DNA of 64,000 bases from Salibacterium aidingense DSM 18341 (GTDB taxonomy: Bacteria; Bacillota; Bacilli; Bacillales; Marinococcaceae): assembly GCF_000429685.1 (NCBI RefSeq), contig NZ_KE386940.1, positions 62,001 to 126,000 on the forward strand. The letters run 5' to 3'. The notes below the pieces were generated by a model that saw only the letters and a list, made by a program, of their open reading frames with translations, searched no databases and was not told the DNA's origin. This document shows positions 23,633-32,275 of the stretch, one piece after another. A program made the position numbers and the translations under genes. Position 1 is the first letter of the stretch. Every line of letters begins with the position of its first letter.

Positions 23633-25312
23633 ATGACAGCAACAAAGCAATTTGAAGCGGAATCGAAACGTCTGCTCGATATTATGATTAACTCGATTTA
23701 TTCGCAGAAGGAAATTTTCCTGCGGGAATTAATTTCCAATGCCAGTGATGCGATTGACAAAATGTATTATAAAGCCTTGACCGACGATTCTATCACCTTT
23801 AACCCGGATGATTTTTACATAAAGGTGAGTACGGATCAGGAGAACCGTATCCTGAAAATCGAGGATACCGGAGTGGGCATGACCCGGGAGGAACTTGAAG
23901 AAAACCTTGGAACCATTGCAAAGAGCGGATCACTCGCATTTAAAAATGAAAATGAAATTGAAGACGGGCACGACATCATCGGCCAGTTCGGTGTCGGTTT
24001 TTATTCTGCATTTATGGTAGCTGATACGGTGACGGTGTATACAAAATCGGCCGACAGCGGAGAAGCCTTTAAATGGGAATCCAACGGTGCAGAAGGATAC
24101 ACGATCGATCCGGCGGACAAAGGAACGCATGGGACAGAAATTTATATAAAAGTTAAAGAAAACTCGGAAGAAGAAAGCTATGATGAATTCCTGGATGACA
24201 ACCGGCTTCAGTCTATTATCAAAAAATATTCCGACTACATCCGTTATCCAATTAAAATGGAAGTAACCGAGCAGCAGCCGCAGGAGGATACGGAAGAAGA
24301 AACTGTGGAAGTGACGGAAGAAAAAACGATCAACAATATGATCCCGCTCTGGAAAAAGAACAAGGACGAGCTGACTGAGGAAGATTATGAGGCCTTTTAT
24401 TCCGAAAAGCATTACGGTTTTGATAAACCGCTGAAGCATATTCATCTTAATATTGACGGTCAGGTCCGCTACCAGGCGCTTCTATTTATTCCGGAACAGC
24501 CGCCGTTTGATTATTACACCCATGATTATGAAAAGGGCCTGGAGTTGTACTCCAACGGTGTGTTGATTATGGAGAAATGTGCTGATCTGCTTCCTGATTA
24601 TTTCAGCTTTGTCAAAGGAATTGTGGACTCTGAAGACTTATCGCTGAATATTTCCCGGGAAATGCTGCAGCATGACCGGCAGCTCCGTCTGATTGCGAAA
24701 AATATTAAAAATAAGATTCGTAAAGAGCTGCAGGGCATGCTCAAAAACGAACGCGAAAACTATGAGAAATTCTTCCAATCTTTCGGCCGGCAGCTGAAAT
24801 TCGGGGTTCAGATGGACTTCGGCAGTCATAAAGATGACTTAAAGGACCTGCTGCTTTTCTATTCCTCGAAGGAAAAGAAAATGGTCAGTCTTGCTGAATA
24901 TGTGGAAAGAATGCCGGAAGATCAGCAGTATATCTATTATGCTACCGGAGATTCCATCGACCGTATCGAGAAACTGCCGCAGACCGAAATGGTCCGGGAC
25001 AAAGGGTATGAAATCCTCTATTTCACAGAGGACATCGATGAATTTGCAATTAAAACAATGATGTCCTATGATGACAAGCAATTCAAGTCCGTGGCCAGTG
25101 GTGATCTTGGTATTGAAGATGAGGAAGAGGAAGAACAGGAAAAGTCCGAGCAGGAAGAAAATAAGAGTCTGTTCGAAGAAATGAAGAATCAGCTTGACGG
25201 CAAAGTGAAAGACATTCGTGCTTCTAAGCGTCTGAAAAGTCATCCCGTCTGCCTTGCCGCCGACGGAGAAGTATCCATTGAAATGGAGAAAATCCTCCAG
25301 CATGCCGGATAA
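23633..25312 (+). CDS. htpG: HtpG (Hsp90 chaperone), reading frame interrupted near the 3' end
   Basis: This 559-residue product has the Hsp90 GHKL ATPase domain ([45 protein letters not shown]), the middle domain ([25 protein letters not shown]) and part of the C-terminal dimerisation domain. AAGGAGG and the normal family N-terminus ([15 protein letters not shown]) fix the start at 23633. The frame stops after [10 protein letters not shown], where homologues continue; the missing ~65 residues are encoded in the +1 frame from 25302. One extra base near 25295-25302 would explain this. HtpG assists folding and protects from heat stress; without its C-terminus it should dimerise poorly. The CIRCE element indicates HrcA control. 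Confidence 0.93.
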   Translation: MTATKQFEAESKRLLDIMINSIYSQKEIFLRELISNASDAIDKMYYKALTDDSITFNPDDFYIKVSTDQENRILKIEDTGVGMTREELEENLGTIAKSGSLAFKNENEIEDGHDIIGQFGVGFYSAFMVADTVTVYTKSADSGEAFKWESNGAEGYTIDPADKGTHGTEIYIKVKENSEEESYDEFLDDNRLQSIIKKYSDYIRYPIKMEVTEQQPQEDTEEETVEVTEEKTINNMIPLWKKNKDELTEEDYEAFYSEKHYGFDKPLKHIHLNIDGQVRYQALLFIPEQPPFDYYTHDYEKGLELYSNGVLIMEKCADLLPDYFSFVKGIVDSEDLSLNISREMLQHDRQLRLIAKNIKNKIRKELQGMLKNERENYEKFFQSFGRQLKFGVQMDFGSHKDDLKDLLLFYSSKEKKMVSLAEYVERMPEDQQYIYYATGDSIDRIEKLPQTEMVRDKGYEILYFTEDIDEFAIKTMMSYDDKQFKSVASGDLGIEDEEEEEQEKSEQEENKSLFEEMKNQLDGKVKDIRASKRLKSHPVCLAADGEVSIEMEKILQHAG

Positions 25313-25514
25313 TCAAAACATCAAAGCCGACAAAGTACTGGAAATCAATATTAATCACGATGTCTACAGTTCTCTCAAAGAGGCGTATGATAACGACAAA
25401 GAGAAGTTGAAACTCTATACCAATCTTCTCTACAACCAGGCCCTGTTGATCGAAGGCCTGCCTGTAGAAGATCCCGTCGCCTTTACCAATGACATGTGCA
25501 AAGTAATGGATTAA
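25302..25514 (+). CDS. C-terminal piece of HtpG in the shifted frame
   Basis: The 70 codons from the ATG at 25302 read [18 protein letters not shown] and continue to [24 protein letters not shown]. They match the end of HtpG, including the conserved LLYxQALLIEG helix of the dimerisation domain. The ATG overlaps the end of the main htpG frame by 11 nt, so re-initiation could make it as a separate peptide, but its GGAG is 13 nt away and weak. A sequencing or assembly error, a natural mutation, or a frameshift signal are all possible. Confidence 0.85.
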   Translation: MPDNQNIKADKVLEININHDVYSSLKEAYDNDKEKLKLYTNLLYNQALLIEGLPVEDPVAFTNDMCKVMD

Positions 25515-25529
25515 AAAATAGCATCTCTA

Positions 25530-25561
25530 GTCTCTTTCCATACGGAAGGAGACTTTTTTTG
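25530..25561 (+). terminator. Terminator of htpG
   Basis: AGTCTC(TTTCC) pairs with (GGAAG)GAGACT around ATAC, followed by seven T residues. Confidence 0.88.
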
Positions 25562-25602
25562 TTCCTAAAATGAGAAGGGTGTTCTCTAAATGATAGGAAT
25601 GA

Positions 25603-25618
25603 TTGCAACCGCTTCAAA
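25603..25618 (+). promoter_or_regulatory. cre-like site upstream of the TRAP transporter genes
   Basis: TGCAACCGCTTCAA matches the CcpA cre consensus TGNAANCGNWNNCA with one mismatch. It lies just upstream of a TATAAT (25638-25643), so carbon catabolite control of the TRAP genes is plausible. Confidence 0.5.
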
Positions 25619-25676
25619 ATAGAATGTCTATTAAAGATATAATCTCTTTAGTAGAGGGATGGGAGGGAGAGTTGTC

Positions 25677-26723
25677 ATGAAAAGAGTTGGTATGTTTGCG
25701 GTGAGCGCCGTACTGCTGCTTGGCTTAACGGCCTGCGGGGAAGAGAGCAGCGGCGGAGAGAAGCAGGAGGACGGAAACGGAAGCAGTGCGGAAGGAGAGA
25801 CATCCGCCGAAGCAGAATACGAAATTACCTTTGGGCATGTAGTATCACCAAATACTGCAAAAGGACAGGCGGCAGAGCATTTTGGAGAACTGTTGGAGGA
25901 AAAAACAGGCGGCCACATAGAAGTGGAAGTCCTTCCGGATTCTCAGCTGGGAAGTGACCGGGAGATTATTGAACAAATGCAGTCCGGGACCGTGGAGATG
26001 AACGCTCCATTTACGGGAGTACTTCCTTCCTTTGCCCCGGAATACCAAGTATTTGATCTGCCTTATCTATTTGAAGACAAGGATCATGCGTTTGATGCCA
26101 TGCACGGAGAACTGGGAGAAAAATTAAATGGCTACATTCAGGAAGCCGGAGTGAAAGTACTGGGATACTGGGACGGGGGCTTTAAACATTTTACCAATTC
26201 CGAGCGCCCGATTGAAACACCGGACGATATGAATGGGTTAAAAATGAGAGCATCGCAGAGCCCGTTAATTTCGGCGCAGTTTGATGCCTTAAACGCCGGC
26301 GGCGTATCGATTGATTTTTCGGAATTGTACACTTCCCTGCAGCAGGGGACGGTAGATGGACAGGAAAATCCATTATCCAATATCGTGACCCAGAATTTTT
26401 ACGAAGTCCAGGATTATATGACGTACAGCGGGCATGGGTACATGGGTTACGTTCTGATGATCAGTGATCAATTTTATCAAGAACTGCCCGAAGAGCTGCA
26501 GCAGGCGGTGGATGAGGCAGCGGAGGAAACAACCGAGTGGCAGTGGGAGAAAGCAGCAGAGGACGAAGAGGAATATCGCCAGGTGGTGGAAGAATCCGAT
26601 ATGGAAATTACGGAGTTGACAGAAGAGCAGAAACAGCAGTTTATGGAAGCGACAGAAGAAGTATATGACGTGTATAGGGAAGAAGTAGAAGATGCGGATG
26701 ACATTATTGAATTAGTAGAGTAG
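25677..26723 (+). CDS. TRAP transporter substrate-binding lipoprotein (DctP family)
   Basis: This 348-residue lipoprotein has a signal peptide with lipobox LTAC near residue 20 and an acidic linker. The DctP domain shows AEYEITFGHVVSPNTAKGQAAEHF, VEVLPDSQLGSDREIIEQMQSG, the conserved MRASQSPL segment with the arginine that usually holds the substrate carboxylate, and QENPLSNI. It captures a carboxylate outside the membrane and hands it to the DctQM permease encoded next. GGGAGGGAG sets the start at 25677. The C-terminal 60 residues are very rich in Glu. Substrate unknown. Confidence 0.9.
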   Translation: MKRVGMFAVSAVLLLGLTACGEESSGGEKQEDGNGSSAEGETSAEAEYEITFGHVVSPNTAKGQAAEHFGELLEEKTGGHIEVEVLPDSQLGSDREIIEQMQSGTVEMNAPFTGVLPSFAPEYQVFDLPYLFEDKDHAFDAMHGELGEKLNGYIQEAGVKVLGYWDGGFKHFTNSERPIETPDDMNGLKMRASQSPLISAQFDALNAGGVSIDFSELYTSLQQGTVDGQENPLSNIVTQNFYEVQDYMTYSGHGYMGYVLMISDQFYQELPEELQQAVDEAAEETTEWQWEKAAEDEEEYRQVVEESDMEITELTEEQKQQFMEATEEVYDVYREEVEDADDIIELVE

Positions 26724-26726
26724 TAC

Positions 26727-26802
26727 GGGAAGGGCTTCACTAAGGGAAGCGGACGTCCATGCTGTCGACGGAAGAGAAGTGATGTCCGGCTTTCCCCTTC
26801 CC
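26727..26802 (+). promoter_or_regulatory. Intercistronic stem-loop between dctP-like and dctQ-like genes
   Basis: GGGAAGG (26727-26733) pairs with CCTTCCC (26796-26802). Inside, GGGAAGCGGAC (26744-26754) pairs imperfectly with GTCCGGCTTTCC. No T-run follows, so it probably stabilises the binding-protein message or causes partial termination, which are common in such operons. Confidence 0.5.
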
Positions 26803-26876
26803 TATTAAAATATTCTTAAAGCCCCAGACTGACAGCTGCAGGACGTTAGCCCTTTTGAAATAGAATAGGAGCGGTC

Positions 26877-27392
26877 ATGATGCGTACATGCAATAAGTTA
26901 CTAAATCATGCAGAAGAATATTTTGGTTTTGTCACGTTACTCGGAGCCACCTTTTTAGTGTTTGTACAAGTTGTTCTTCGTTATGTCTTCAATTATTCTC
27001 TTATTTGGACCGAAGAAATGGCAAGGTATTTAATCATATGGTTTATTTTTATAGGAAGCAGTATTGCAGTAAGAGAACGAGCTCATGCGAAAGTGGACGT
27101 GCTCTTTTCCTATGTTCCTCCCCGGATCAAAAAAATGCTATCTATTTCTGCTTCCTCCATGGGTATCCTTTTTTGTGTGCTGATTACTGTCTCAGGGTGG
27201 CAGATGATAAAAAACGTGACGCAATATATGAATGTTACTCCAGCCCTCGAAATTCCTATGTATATTCCCTATCTGGCTATCCCAATCGGCGGCCTGTTGA
27301 TGGGTCTACGTTTTTTGCAATTGCTGCTCGAAGATTGGAAAAAAGTCTCCTTAAGTAAGGAAGAGGGTATGGAAGGGGAGAAACGTTTATGA
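26877..27392 (+). CDS. TRAP transporter small membrane subunit (DctQ family)
   Basis: This 171-residue protein has four hydrophobic segments and the DctQ motif RYVFNYSLIWTEEMARYLIIWFIFIGSS at about 35-62, followed by RERAHAKVDVLF. It links the binding protein to the DctM channel, using a Na+ gradient. Tandem ATGs lie at 26877 and 26880; AGGAG spacing favours the second slightly. It overlaps the dctM-like gene by 4 nt. Confidence 0.9.
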   Translation: MMRTCNKLLNHAEEYFGFVTLLGATFLVFVQVVLRYVFNYSLIWTEEMARYLIIWFIFIGSSIAVRERAHAKVDVLFSYVPPRIKKMLSISASSMGILFCVLITVSGWQMIKNVTQYMNVTPALEIPMYIPYLAIPIGGLLMGLRFLQLLLEDWKKVSLSKEEGMEGEKRL

Positions 27393-28657
27393 TAACTATC
27401 TTCATCTTTCTTGTCCTGCTGCTGATAAGTACCCCGATAGCGGCAGCCCTCGGCCTTACAAGTATTTATGCGGTATTGCAGGCCGGGAATTCACTCGATA
27501 ATGTAGCACGGACCATGTTTGCCGGGATTGATTCGTTTTCTCTGATGGCGATCCCTTTTTTCATCTTTGCCGGTGATTTAATGCTGGCCGGAGGAACGTC
27601 AAAGCGTTTAATTGAAATGGCAAGAAAACTGGTAGGCTGGACGACGGGAGGTCTGCCGATAGCTGGTGTTATCTCCTCGATGTTTTTTGCCGCGCTGTCC
27701 GGTTCTAGTCCTGCCACCGTGGCTGCCATAGGCGGCGTGATGATTCCATCTCTTCGCGACTCCGGGTACTCCGGCAGATTCTCGGTGGGGTTAATGTGTG
27801 CCGCAGGCTCTCTTGGTATTATCATCCCGCCGAGCATTACCCTGTTAGTGTATGGGGTCATCGCAGAAGTATCCATCAGCGAGCTATTCATGGCCGGGGT
27901 GATTCCAGGATTGTTTATCGGGCTGAGTTTGATTGTGGTCAGTTACTATATTGCGAAAAAAGAAGGCCATACGCCGGATAAAAAACCACATTTTAAAGAA
28001 GTCGCTGCTGCTGTTAAAAATGCGGTATGGGGTATTTTTATGCCTCTGATTGTTCTGGGCGGTATCTATTTTGGCATATTTACACCGACAGAAGCTGCTG
28101 TGGTCGCGATTGTTTATAGCTTATTGATTGGATTCTTTATTTATCGTGAATTAAATCTGAAAACCTTGTTCGCTGTAACCAAGCGATCGGTCGTCATCGC
28201 ATCGATGGTGATGCTTGTTATCTCCAGTGCCAAAGTATTCAGCTGGTATTTAACAATGGAACAGATACCAAATCAAATAGCGTCAACGATTCTGGAAGTT
28301 GCGGAAAATCCTGTGCTTGTTATTCTATTGATCACGGCTGTTCTGCTGGTGGTGGGGATGTTTATGGATCCAAGTGCAGCCGTTTTGGTAATGGCTCCGC
28401 TGTTTCTGCCGATGGTAATGGAGATAGGAATCAGTCCAGTTCATTTTGGGATTATTATGATTGTGAACCTGGCCATAGGGATGCTGACACCACCGTTTGG
28501 CTTGAACCTATTTGTAGCTGCCGGTATCAGTGACTTGCCGCTGACCAATGTGATAAAAGGAACCTTGCCTTTTGTTCTCGTTTTGATTACAGCCCTTTTA
28601 GTCATAACGTTTGCTCCTTCATTGTCTACCTATTTACCGAGTATGATATATGACTAA
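27389..28657 (+). CDS. TRAP transporter large membrane subunit (DctM family)
   Basis: This 422-residue permease with about twelve membrane segments has DctM features: ALSGSSPATVAAIGGVMIPSL, GLMCAAGSLGIIIPPSITLLVYG and a duplicated fold ending in NLAIGMLTPPFGLNLFVAAGI. It forms the Na+-coupled transport channel of the TRAP system with the two preceding proteins. The three subunits are in standard P-Q-M order and end at a strong terminator. Confidence 0.92.
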   Translation: MITIFIFLVLLLISTPIAAALGLTSIYAVLQAGNSLDNVARTMFAGIDSFSLMAIPFFIFAGDLMLAGGTSKRLIEMARKLVGWTTGGLPIAGVISSMFFAALSGSSPATVAAIGGVMIPSLRDSGYSGRFSVGLMCAAGSLGIIIPPSITLLVYGVIAEVSISELFMAGVIPGLFIGLSLIVVSYYIAKKEGHTPDKKPHFKEVAAAVKNAVWGIFMPLIVLGGIYFGIFTPTEAAVVAIVYSLLIGFFIYRELNLKTLFAVTKRSVVIASMVMLVISSAKVFSWYLTMEQIPNQIASTILEVAENPVLVILLITAVLLVVGMFMDPSAAVLVMAPLFLPMVMEIGISPVHFGIIMIVNLAIGMLTPPFGLNLFVAAGISDLPLTNVIKGTLPFVLVLITALLVITFAPSLSTYLPSMIYD

Positions 28658-28681
28658 GGATCCTATCATGAAACCCTTTTT

Positions 28682-28716
28682 AATCTTCCAGACTTAGACA
28701 GGCTGGAAGATTTTTT
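28682..28716 (+). terminator. Terminator after the TRAP operon
   Basis: The 10-bp arms AATCTTCCAG (28682-28691) and CTGGAAGATT (28703-28712) are followed by a T-run. Confidence 0.88.
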
Positions 28717-28790
28717 GTTGTGAAGTTGTAAAAGAGCAGGTCAAGTTAAGATTAATATAGGGGATCAATGTTATATGAACATTTCTTCAA

Positions 28791-29378
28791 TTACATTCTA
28801 TATCCATTGAGCAGGGTTTGTAGAGTATCCATCGATTCTTGAATGGTTTTCGGACGATTTGAACTTTCAGCAATCCAAAGTGCCGCTTCGTTCATAGCAC
28901 CGGAAAGACAATGGGTCAAAGCATCAATGGAGGAGACGGGACTGATTATCCCTTCTTCTAACAAAAGCTGCAAATGTTCTTTTAACGAGTTCATCGCATA
29001 TTCTTGATCCATTTTTCTAAAGGTATCCCAGCCTAACACGGCGGGTCCATCTATTAACAATATCCTCTGATTTTGTGTTTCCGAGGCGGATACAAGAAAG
29101 GCCCGGCAGCCGTTTAAGAGTTGTTCCCACAAATCATCACTTTTCATAGCTTCTATTTCTATTTGTTTTCCTATATCTTTTTGCACCTCTTCAAACACTG
29201 CCAAAAAGAGCCCTTTTTTATTCGAGAAGTGATGATAAATCACGCCCCTTGTTAATTGAGCTTCGTTTACAATTTCCTCTAATGCCACATTTGCATACCC
29301 TTTTTCCGTGAATTGTTGCCTGGATATCTCTATAACACGTTGTATTGTCTGGTTGGTTTCCGTTCTGGTTTTCTTCAA
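28791..29378 (-). CDS. TetR-family regulator
   Basis: This 195-residue TetR-family repressor has an N-terminal helix-turn-helix (FTEKGYANVALEEIVNEAQLTRGVIYHHFSNKKGLF) and a helical ligand domain. A TTG start at 29378 is chosen because AAAGGAG lies 7 nt upstream; an upstream in-frame TTG at 29399 overlaps the previous gene. It is the last gene of a leftward operon with a VOC protein and an AlkD-like protein, and the palindrome at 30647 before the operon is its likely operator. The ligand is unknown. Confidence 0.85.
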   Translation of the reverse strand: MKKTRTETNQTIQRVIEISRQQFTEKGYANVALEEIVNEAQLTRGVIYHHFSNKKGLFLAVFEEVQKDIGKQIEIEAMKSDDLWEQLLNGCRAFLVSASETQNQRILLIDGPAVLGWDTFRKMDQEYAMNSLKEHLQLLLEEGIISPVSSIDALTHCLSGAMNEAALWIAESSNRPKTIQESMDTLQTLLNGYRM

Positions 29379-29395
29379 AAGTTTACTCCTTTGGT

Positions 29396-30181
29396 TCAAT
29401 AAATTTCCAACATGGCCATAAGCTTCATGGCCTCCATGTCCTTTTTCTTGATCAATGTTCTTAATCCATGTTTCATGACGTGACTATTCATTTTTTTATG
29501 TTGGCTGCATTTTTTGATCCAATTTATTGCCACATCAGGATAGTCTTTGGTGATGTCATTGATGTGGTTAGAAACAGATTTTTGTACGTATGGGGAGGGG
29601 TCATCCAATAAATTTTCTAATAAATACAGATTGTGATGAGGATCATTATTAATAGGAGATATCCTTTTTGCCCAAGGCAGCCGTGGCCGGGTCCCTTCGC
29701 TGACCAGCCTCCTGACGTGAGCATTGGAATCTGTTATCCATTCATCAAAATACAGAAGGCATCGCTTAATGTCCAGTGATAAATAAGGCCGTATCGCGTA
29801 TTCAGATGTATGGCGTTTGGTGATTTCAACCATTGCCTGCATGGACGTGTCAAAGTGATGAAGACCATATCGCTCCACAAAGAAAGCAACAGGCATGAGA
29901 AAATATCCCTTTGTAAACATTCCTTCTTCTGTTTCATTTTCCGGGCCTAATACATGTAATAAAATGGCCAAGGCTTCTTTATAGTCATGAGGAAGATGGT
30001 TTTTAAGTTCGTCTGCGAATACTTCCACCCTGGCCTTTAATTCTTTGTCCTGCACCTCTCTTGAAACATTGAAGAGGAAAGAATCTGTGGGAAAATGTGG
30101 GTCATAAGGCTTTATTAATTGAGATAAACGCACAGCTAATTGTTCATCAAAATACAATTTCAGTGGAATATATTTACCCAA
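29396..30181 (-). CDS. AlkD-like DNA alkylation repair (HEAT-repeat) protein
   Basis: This 261-residue all-helical protein resembles DNA alkylation repair proteins of the AlkC/AlkD superfamily: PLKLYFDEQLAVRLSQLIKPYDPHF at the start, then HEAT-like repeats with WITDSNAHVRRLVSEGTRPRLPWA and LLDDPSPYVQKSVSNHINDITKDYP. Relatives remove alkylated purines from DNA. A TTG start at 30181 is proposed: GAGGAAG is 6 nt upstream, it gives the expected N-terminus, and it leaves a 13-nt gap after the VOC gene. A longer frame from 30232 would overlap that gene. Catalytic activity cannot be confirmed from sequence. Confidence 0.78.
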   Translation of the reverse strand: MGKYIPLKLYFDEQLAVRLSQLIKPYDPHFPTDSFLFNVSREVQDKELKARVEVFADELKNHLPHDYKEALAILLHVLGPENETEEGMFTKGYFLMPVAFFVERYGLHHFDTSMQAMVEITKRHTSEYAIRPYLSLDIKRCLLYFDEWITDSNAHVRRLVSEGTRPRLPWAKRISPINNDPHHNLYLLENLLDDPSPYVQKSVSNHINDITKDYPDVAINWIKKCSQHKKMNSHVMKHGLRTLIKKKDMEAMKLMAMLEIY

Positions 30182-30194
30182 TGTATTCTTCCTC

Positions 30195-30611
30195 TCATAC
30201 CCTTTCTCGGTATTGATCCGCAAACGATTCACTTGGTGGAATAACTGTGATTACATCAATCAGTACCCCGTTTGGATCACTTGTAACAAAGTGCCGCTGA
30301 CCAAAAGGTTCATTACGAATATCCAGGAGTAATGGTAATTCCATTTCTTGTATGAATGTTTTGTAGAGCTGATCAACATCATCAACCTCGAAATTAAGAA
30401 TCAGGCCTTGAGCATGCTTTCCAAAGCCTGCTGGTATTGTCTCATGGTTCTGGTCCAGAATTGCTAATTCGTGGTTCGACCCTTCCATTTTTAAGCTCAT
30501 ATACCAATCTGCTTCAAAAACAACGGAATAATCAAAATATGTCCGGTAAAAACCAGCTGTTCTCTCAACATCCTCTGTCATAATGACTGGATAAATACTA
30601 TTCACTTTCAT
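30195..30611 (-). CDS. VOC-superfamily (glyoxalase/bleomycin-resistance-like) protein
   Basis: The 138-residue protein has two beta-alpha-beta-beta-beta modules of the vicinal oxygen chelate fold: [29 protein letters not shown] at the start and a second module ending in [18 protein letters not shown]. Members bind metals and act as glyoxalases, dioxygenases or drug-binding resistance proteins. It is the first gene after the TetR palindrome, so exposure to some toxic ligand may induce it. AAGGGGTG precedes the ATG. Specific activity unknown. Confidence 0.82.
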   Translation of the reverse strand: MKVNSIYPVIMTEDVERTAGFYRTYFDYSVVFEADWYMSLKMEGSNHELAILDQNHETIPAGFGKHAQGLILNFEVDDVDQLYKTFIQEMELPLLLDIRNEPFGQRHFVTSDPNGVLIDVITVIPPSESFADQYRERV

Positions 30612-30646
30612 TCAGCACACCCCTTATTCATCTTTACACTACAATA

Positions 30647-30667
30647 ACATACATACTGTATGTATGT
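30647..30667. promoter_or_regulatory. Palindromic TetR-type operator
   Basis: The 9-bp arms ACATACATA and TATGTATGT surround CTG, a perfect palindrome of the AcrR/TetR operator type. It lies ~36 bp upstream of the VOC gene start, whose operon ends with a tetR-like gene. Confidence 0.75.
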
Positions 30668-30779
30668 AAATAATGTATAAATATACGCCTTTTGCTTTAC
30701 CATATAAAGGAATGGAAAAGGGTTCTATAGGAGGGGGCATTAGTGATCAAAGCGCTAATCTCCTCTTCTTTTTCGTTGG

Positions 30780-30895
30780 ACGGAGCCGTTTGCTCGACTC
30801 CAGCGGGAGAAGCGTCAGCCGAAGATCACCGGGTGGTTTTCCCGGTAGCTGAGGCGACGCCCGCGGAAAGCGAGCAAGAAAGGCGGAGTCAAACA
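30780..30895. repeat. Structured GC-rich dispersed repeat (Bacillaceae type)
   Basis: GCTCGACTCCAGCGGG...AGCGTCAGCC is mirrored by GAGGCGACGCCCGCGG...AGCGAGC, and the centre is an ACCGGG/CCCGGT hairpin. The whole folds into one long stem-loop. I recall a very similar sequence as a multi-copy intergenic repeat in many Bacillaceae genomes. It has no coding potential and lies within the 30668-31033 gene-free stretch, which otherwise shows nothing recognisable. Confidence 0.6.
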
Positions 30896-31033
30896 AAAGC
30901 GCTTCTTATATTTGGGTAATCAACAGCCGTGATATAAATACTTTTTTGTAAAATAGGAAAAGACGTGCAAATCTATCGTGCTATTCCCCCCTTTGACTTT
31001 TCTTTAAGAAAGTGATAACTTTATTTATGAAAA

Positions 31034-31048
31034 TGATAATCATTATCA
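31034..31048 (+). promoter_or_regulatory. Perfect Fur box before the siderophore-binding lipoprotein gene
   Basis: TGATAATCATTATCA is a perfect 7-1-7 palindrome of the Fur consensus, 32 bp upstream of the start codon. Confidence 0.92.
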
Positions 31049-31080
31049 TTATAATAACGCGGTTTAAGGGGGAGAAAAGC

Positions 31081-32093
31081 ATGCAGCTTACTCGGTTGAT
31101 AATTTTGGGTGTTTTGATACTGCTGTTTGTCAGTGGGTGCGGCAGCGAAAACGGGGAAACCAGTGAATCAGGGAGCAGTGCGGAATCAGAGGACAACAAG
31201 CAGGAAACAGTGGAGGACAATAAGGTGCAGGACGAACAAACCCGTGTGTACGAAACAGACAAAGGAGAGGTAACTATCCCGGAAAATCCAGAGCGTGTGG
31301 CTGTGGCGGTGCAGGATTTTATGTCGGTTATGTGCTCGCGCTGGGAATAGAGCCGGGTGGTGCTGCGGGATGGGTCTTTGATGTGCCTTATTATGAAGAG
31401 GATTTAGAGAATACGGAGGCTGTCGGAGATAAAGAAAGTGTTTCCGTTGAAAAAATGGTGGAAGTGAATCCGGATATCATATTTACATATATGGAGGACA
31501 GTTACGATCAGTTGTCGCAAATTGCTCCAACGGTATACATTCCATTTGGCAGCTATAACTACCGTGACCTGTTATTGGAGATGGGGGATATTTTAAACAG
31601 GGAGGAAGAAGCAGAAGACTGGCTGGATTCATTTGATGAAACAGTGGCTGCGAAAAAAAAGGAATTGTTTGATCATATCGGAGAAGATGAAACAGTGGCT
31701 CTCATAGAACTGAGTGAAAAAGATGTATTTTTGTATGGAGATTCCTACGGCCGCGGCGGTGAAATTCTATACAATGAACTTGGGCTAAACGCTCCCGAAC
31801 CAGTGGAAGAGATTGCTTTTGAGGAAGGATGGGCAAAAATCTCCATGGAGACGATTCCAGAATACTTGGGAGACGCTGATCACATCTTTCTTGGAGTAAG
31901 AGGAGAATCTGTAGGAGAAGGAGATGGTGGTCAGCGTAAAGACGAATTAGAATCTCTTGATGTCTGGAATAGCTTGAAGGCCGTGGAAAACGGCAACGTG
32001 TATGAATATGATGTCGATACGTATTATTTCAGTGATCCACTGGCGCTCGACACACAGCTCGATGAAATCGTTGATGCTCTGATTGAAAAATAA
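31081..32093 (+). pseudogene. Iron-siderophore ABC substrate-binding lipoprotein, frameshifted
   Basis: The first frame starts at 31081 after AAGGGGGAG, with a signal peptide and lipobox VSGC, an acidic linker and the domain start VYETDKGEVTIPENPERVAVAVQDF. It then runs to a stop at 31348. From about 31322 another frame continues the same fold: VGYVLALGIEPGGAAGWVFD, VSVEKMVEVNPDIIF, through DPLALDTQLDEIVDALIEK at 32091. One missing T in the TTTT run near 31317-31320 would join them. The intact protein would bind a ferri-siderophore outside the membrane for an ABC importer; no permease or ATPase gene is adjacent. A sequencing error is as possible as a real mutation. Confidence 0.85.
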
Positions 32094-32253
32094 TCACAGC
32101 TATCGGTCGTTCTATCTTATGGCGATATTAAAGGAAGAAATACCGATTCCCTATTATGTGGATGTTCTTCACTATGAAGCCTTTCCCAATGACAAGCTGA
32201 AAGCTCATATTGAACGGGAAGGACTGGCTTTTTATGAAAAAGCTTCAGTGTGA
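32092..32253 (+). pseudogene. Fragment of a nucleotidyltransferase (MNT-like) gene
   Basis: A short open frame reads AILKEEIPIPYYVDVLHYEAF and then LKAHIEREGLAFYEK. This resembles the C-terminal end of small nucleotidyltransferase-domain proteins (MntA-type antitoxins: IPYxVDVVD...LKEHIexxGxxIYEK). The N-terminal part with the GSR...D.D catalytic motif is missing, and no ribosome site is seen. It directly abuts the frameshifted binding-protein gene, suggesting local decay. Moderate confidence only. Confidence 0.5.
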
Positions 32254-32275
32254 GAGAGGAGCTTGACTCTGCTTC

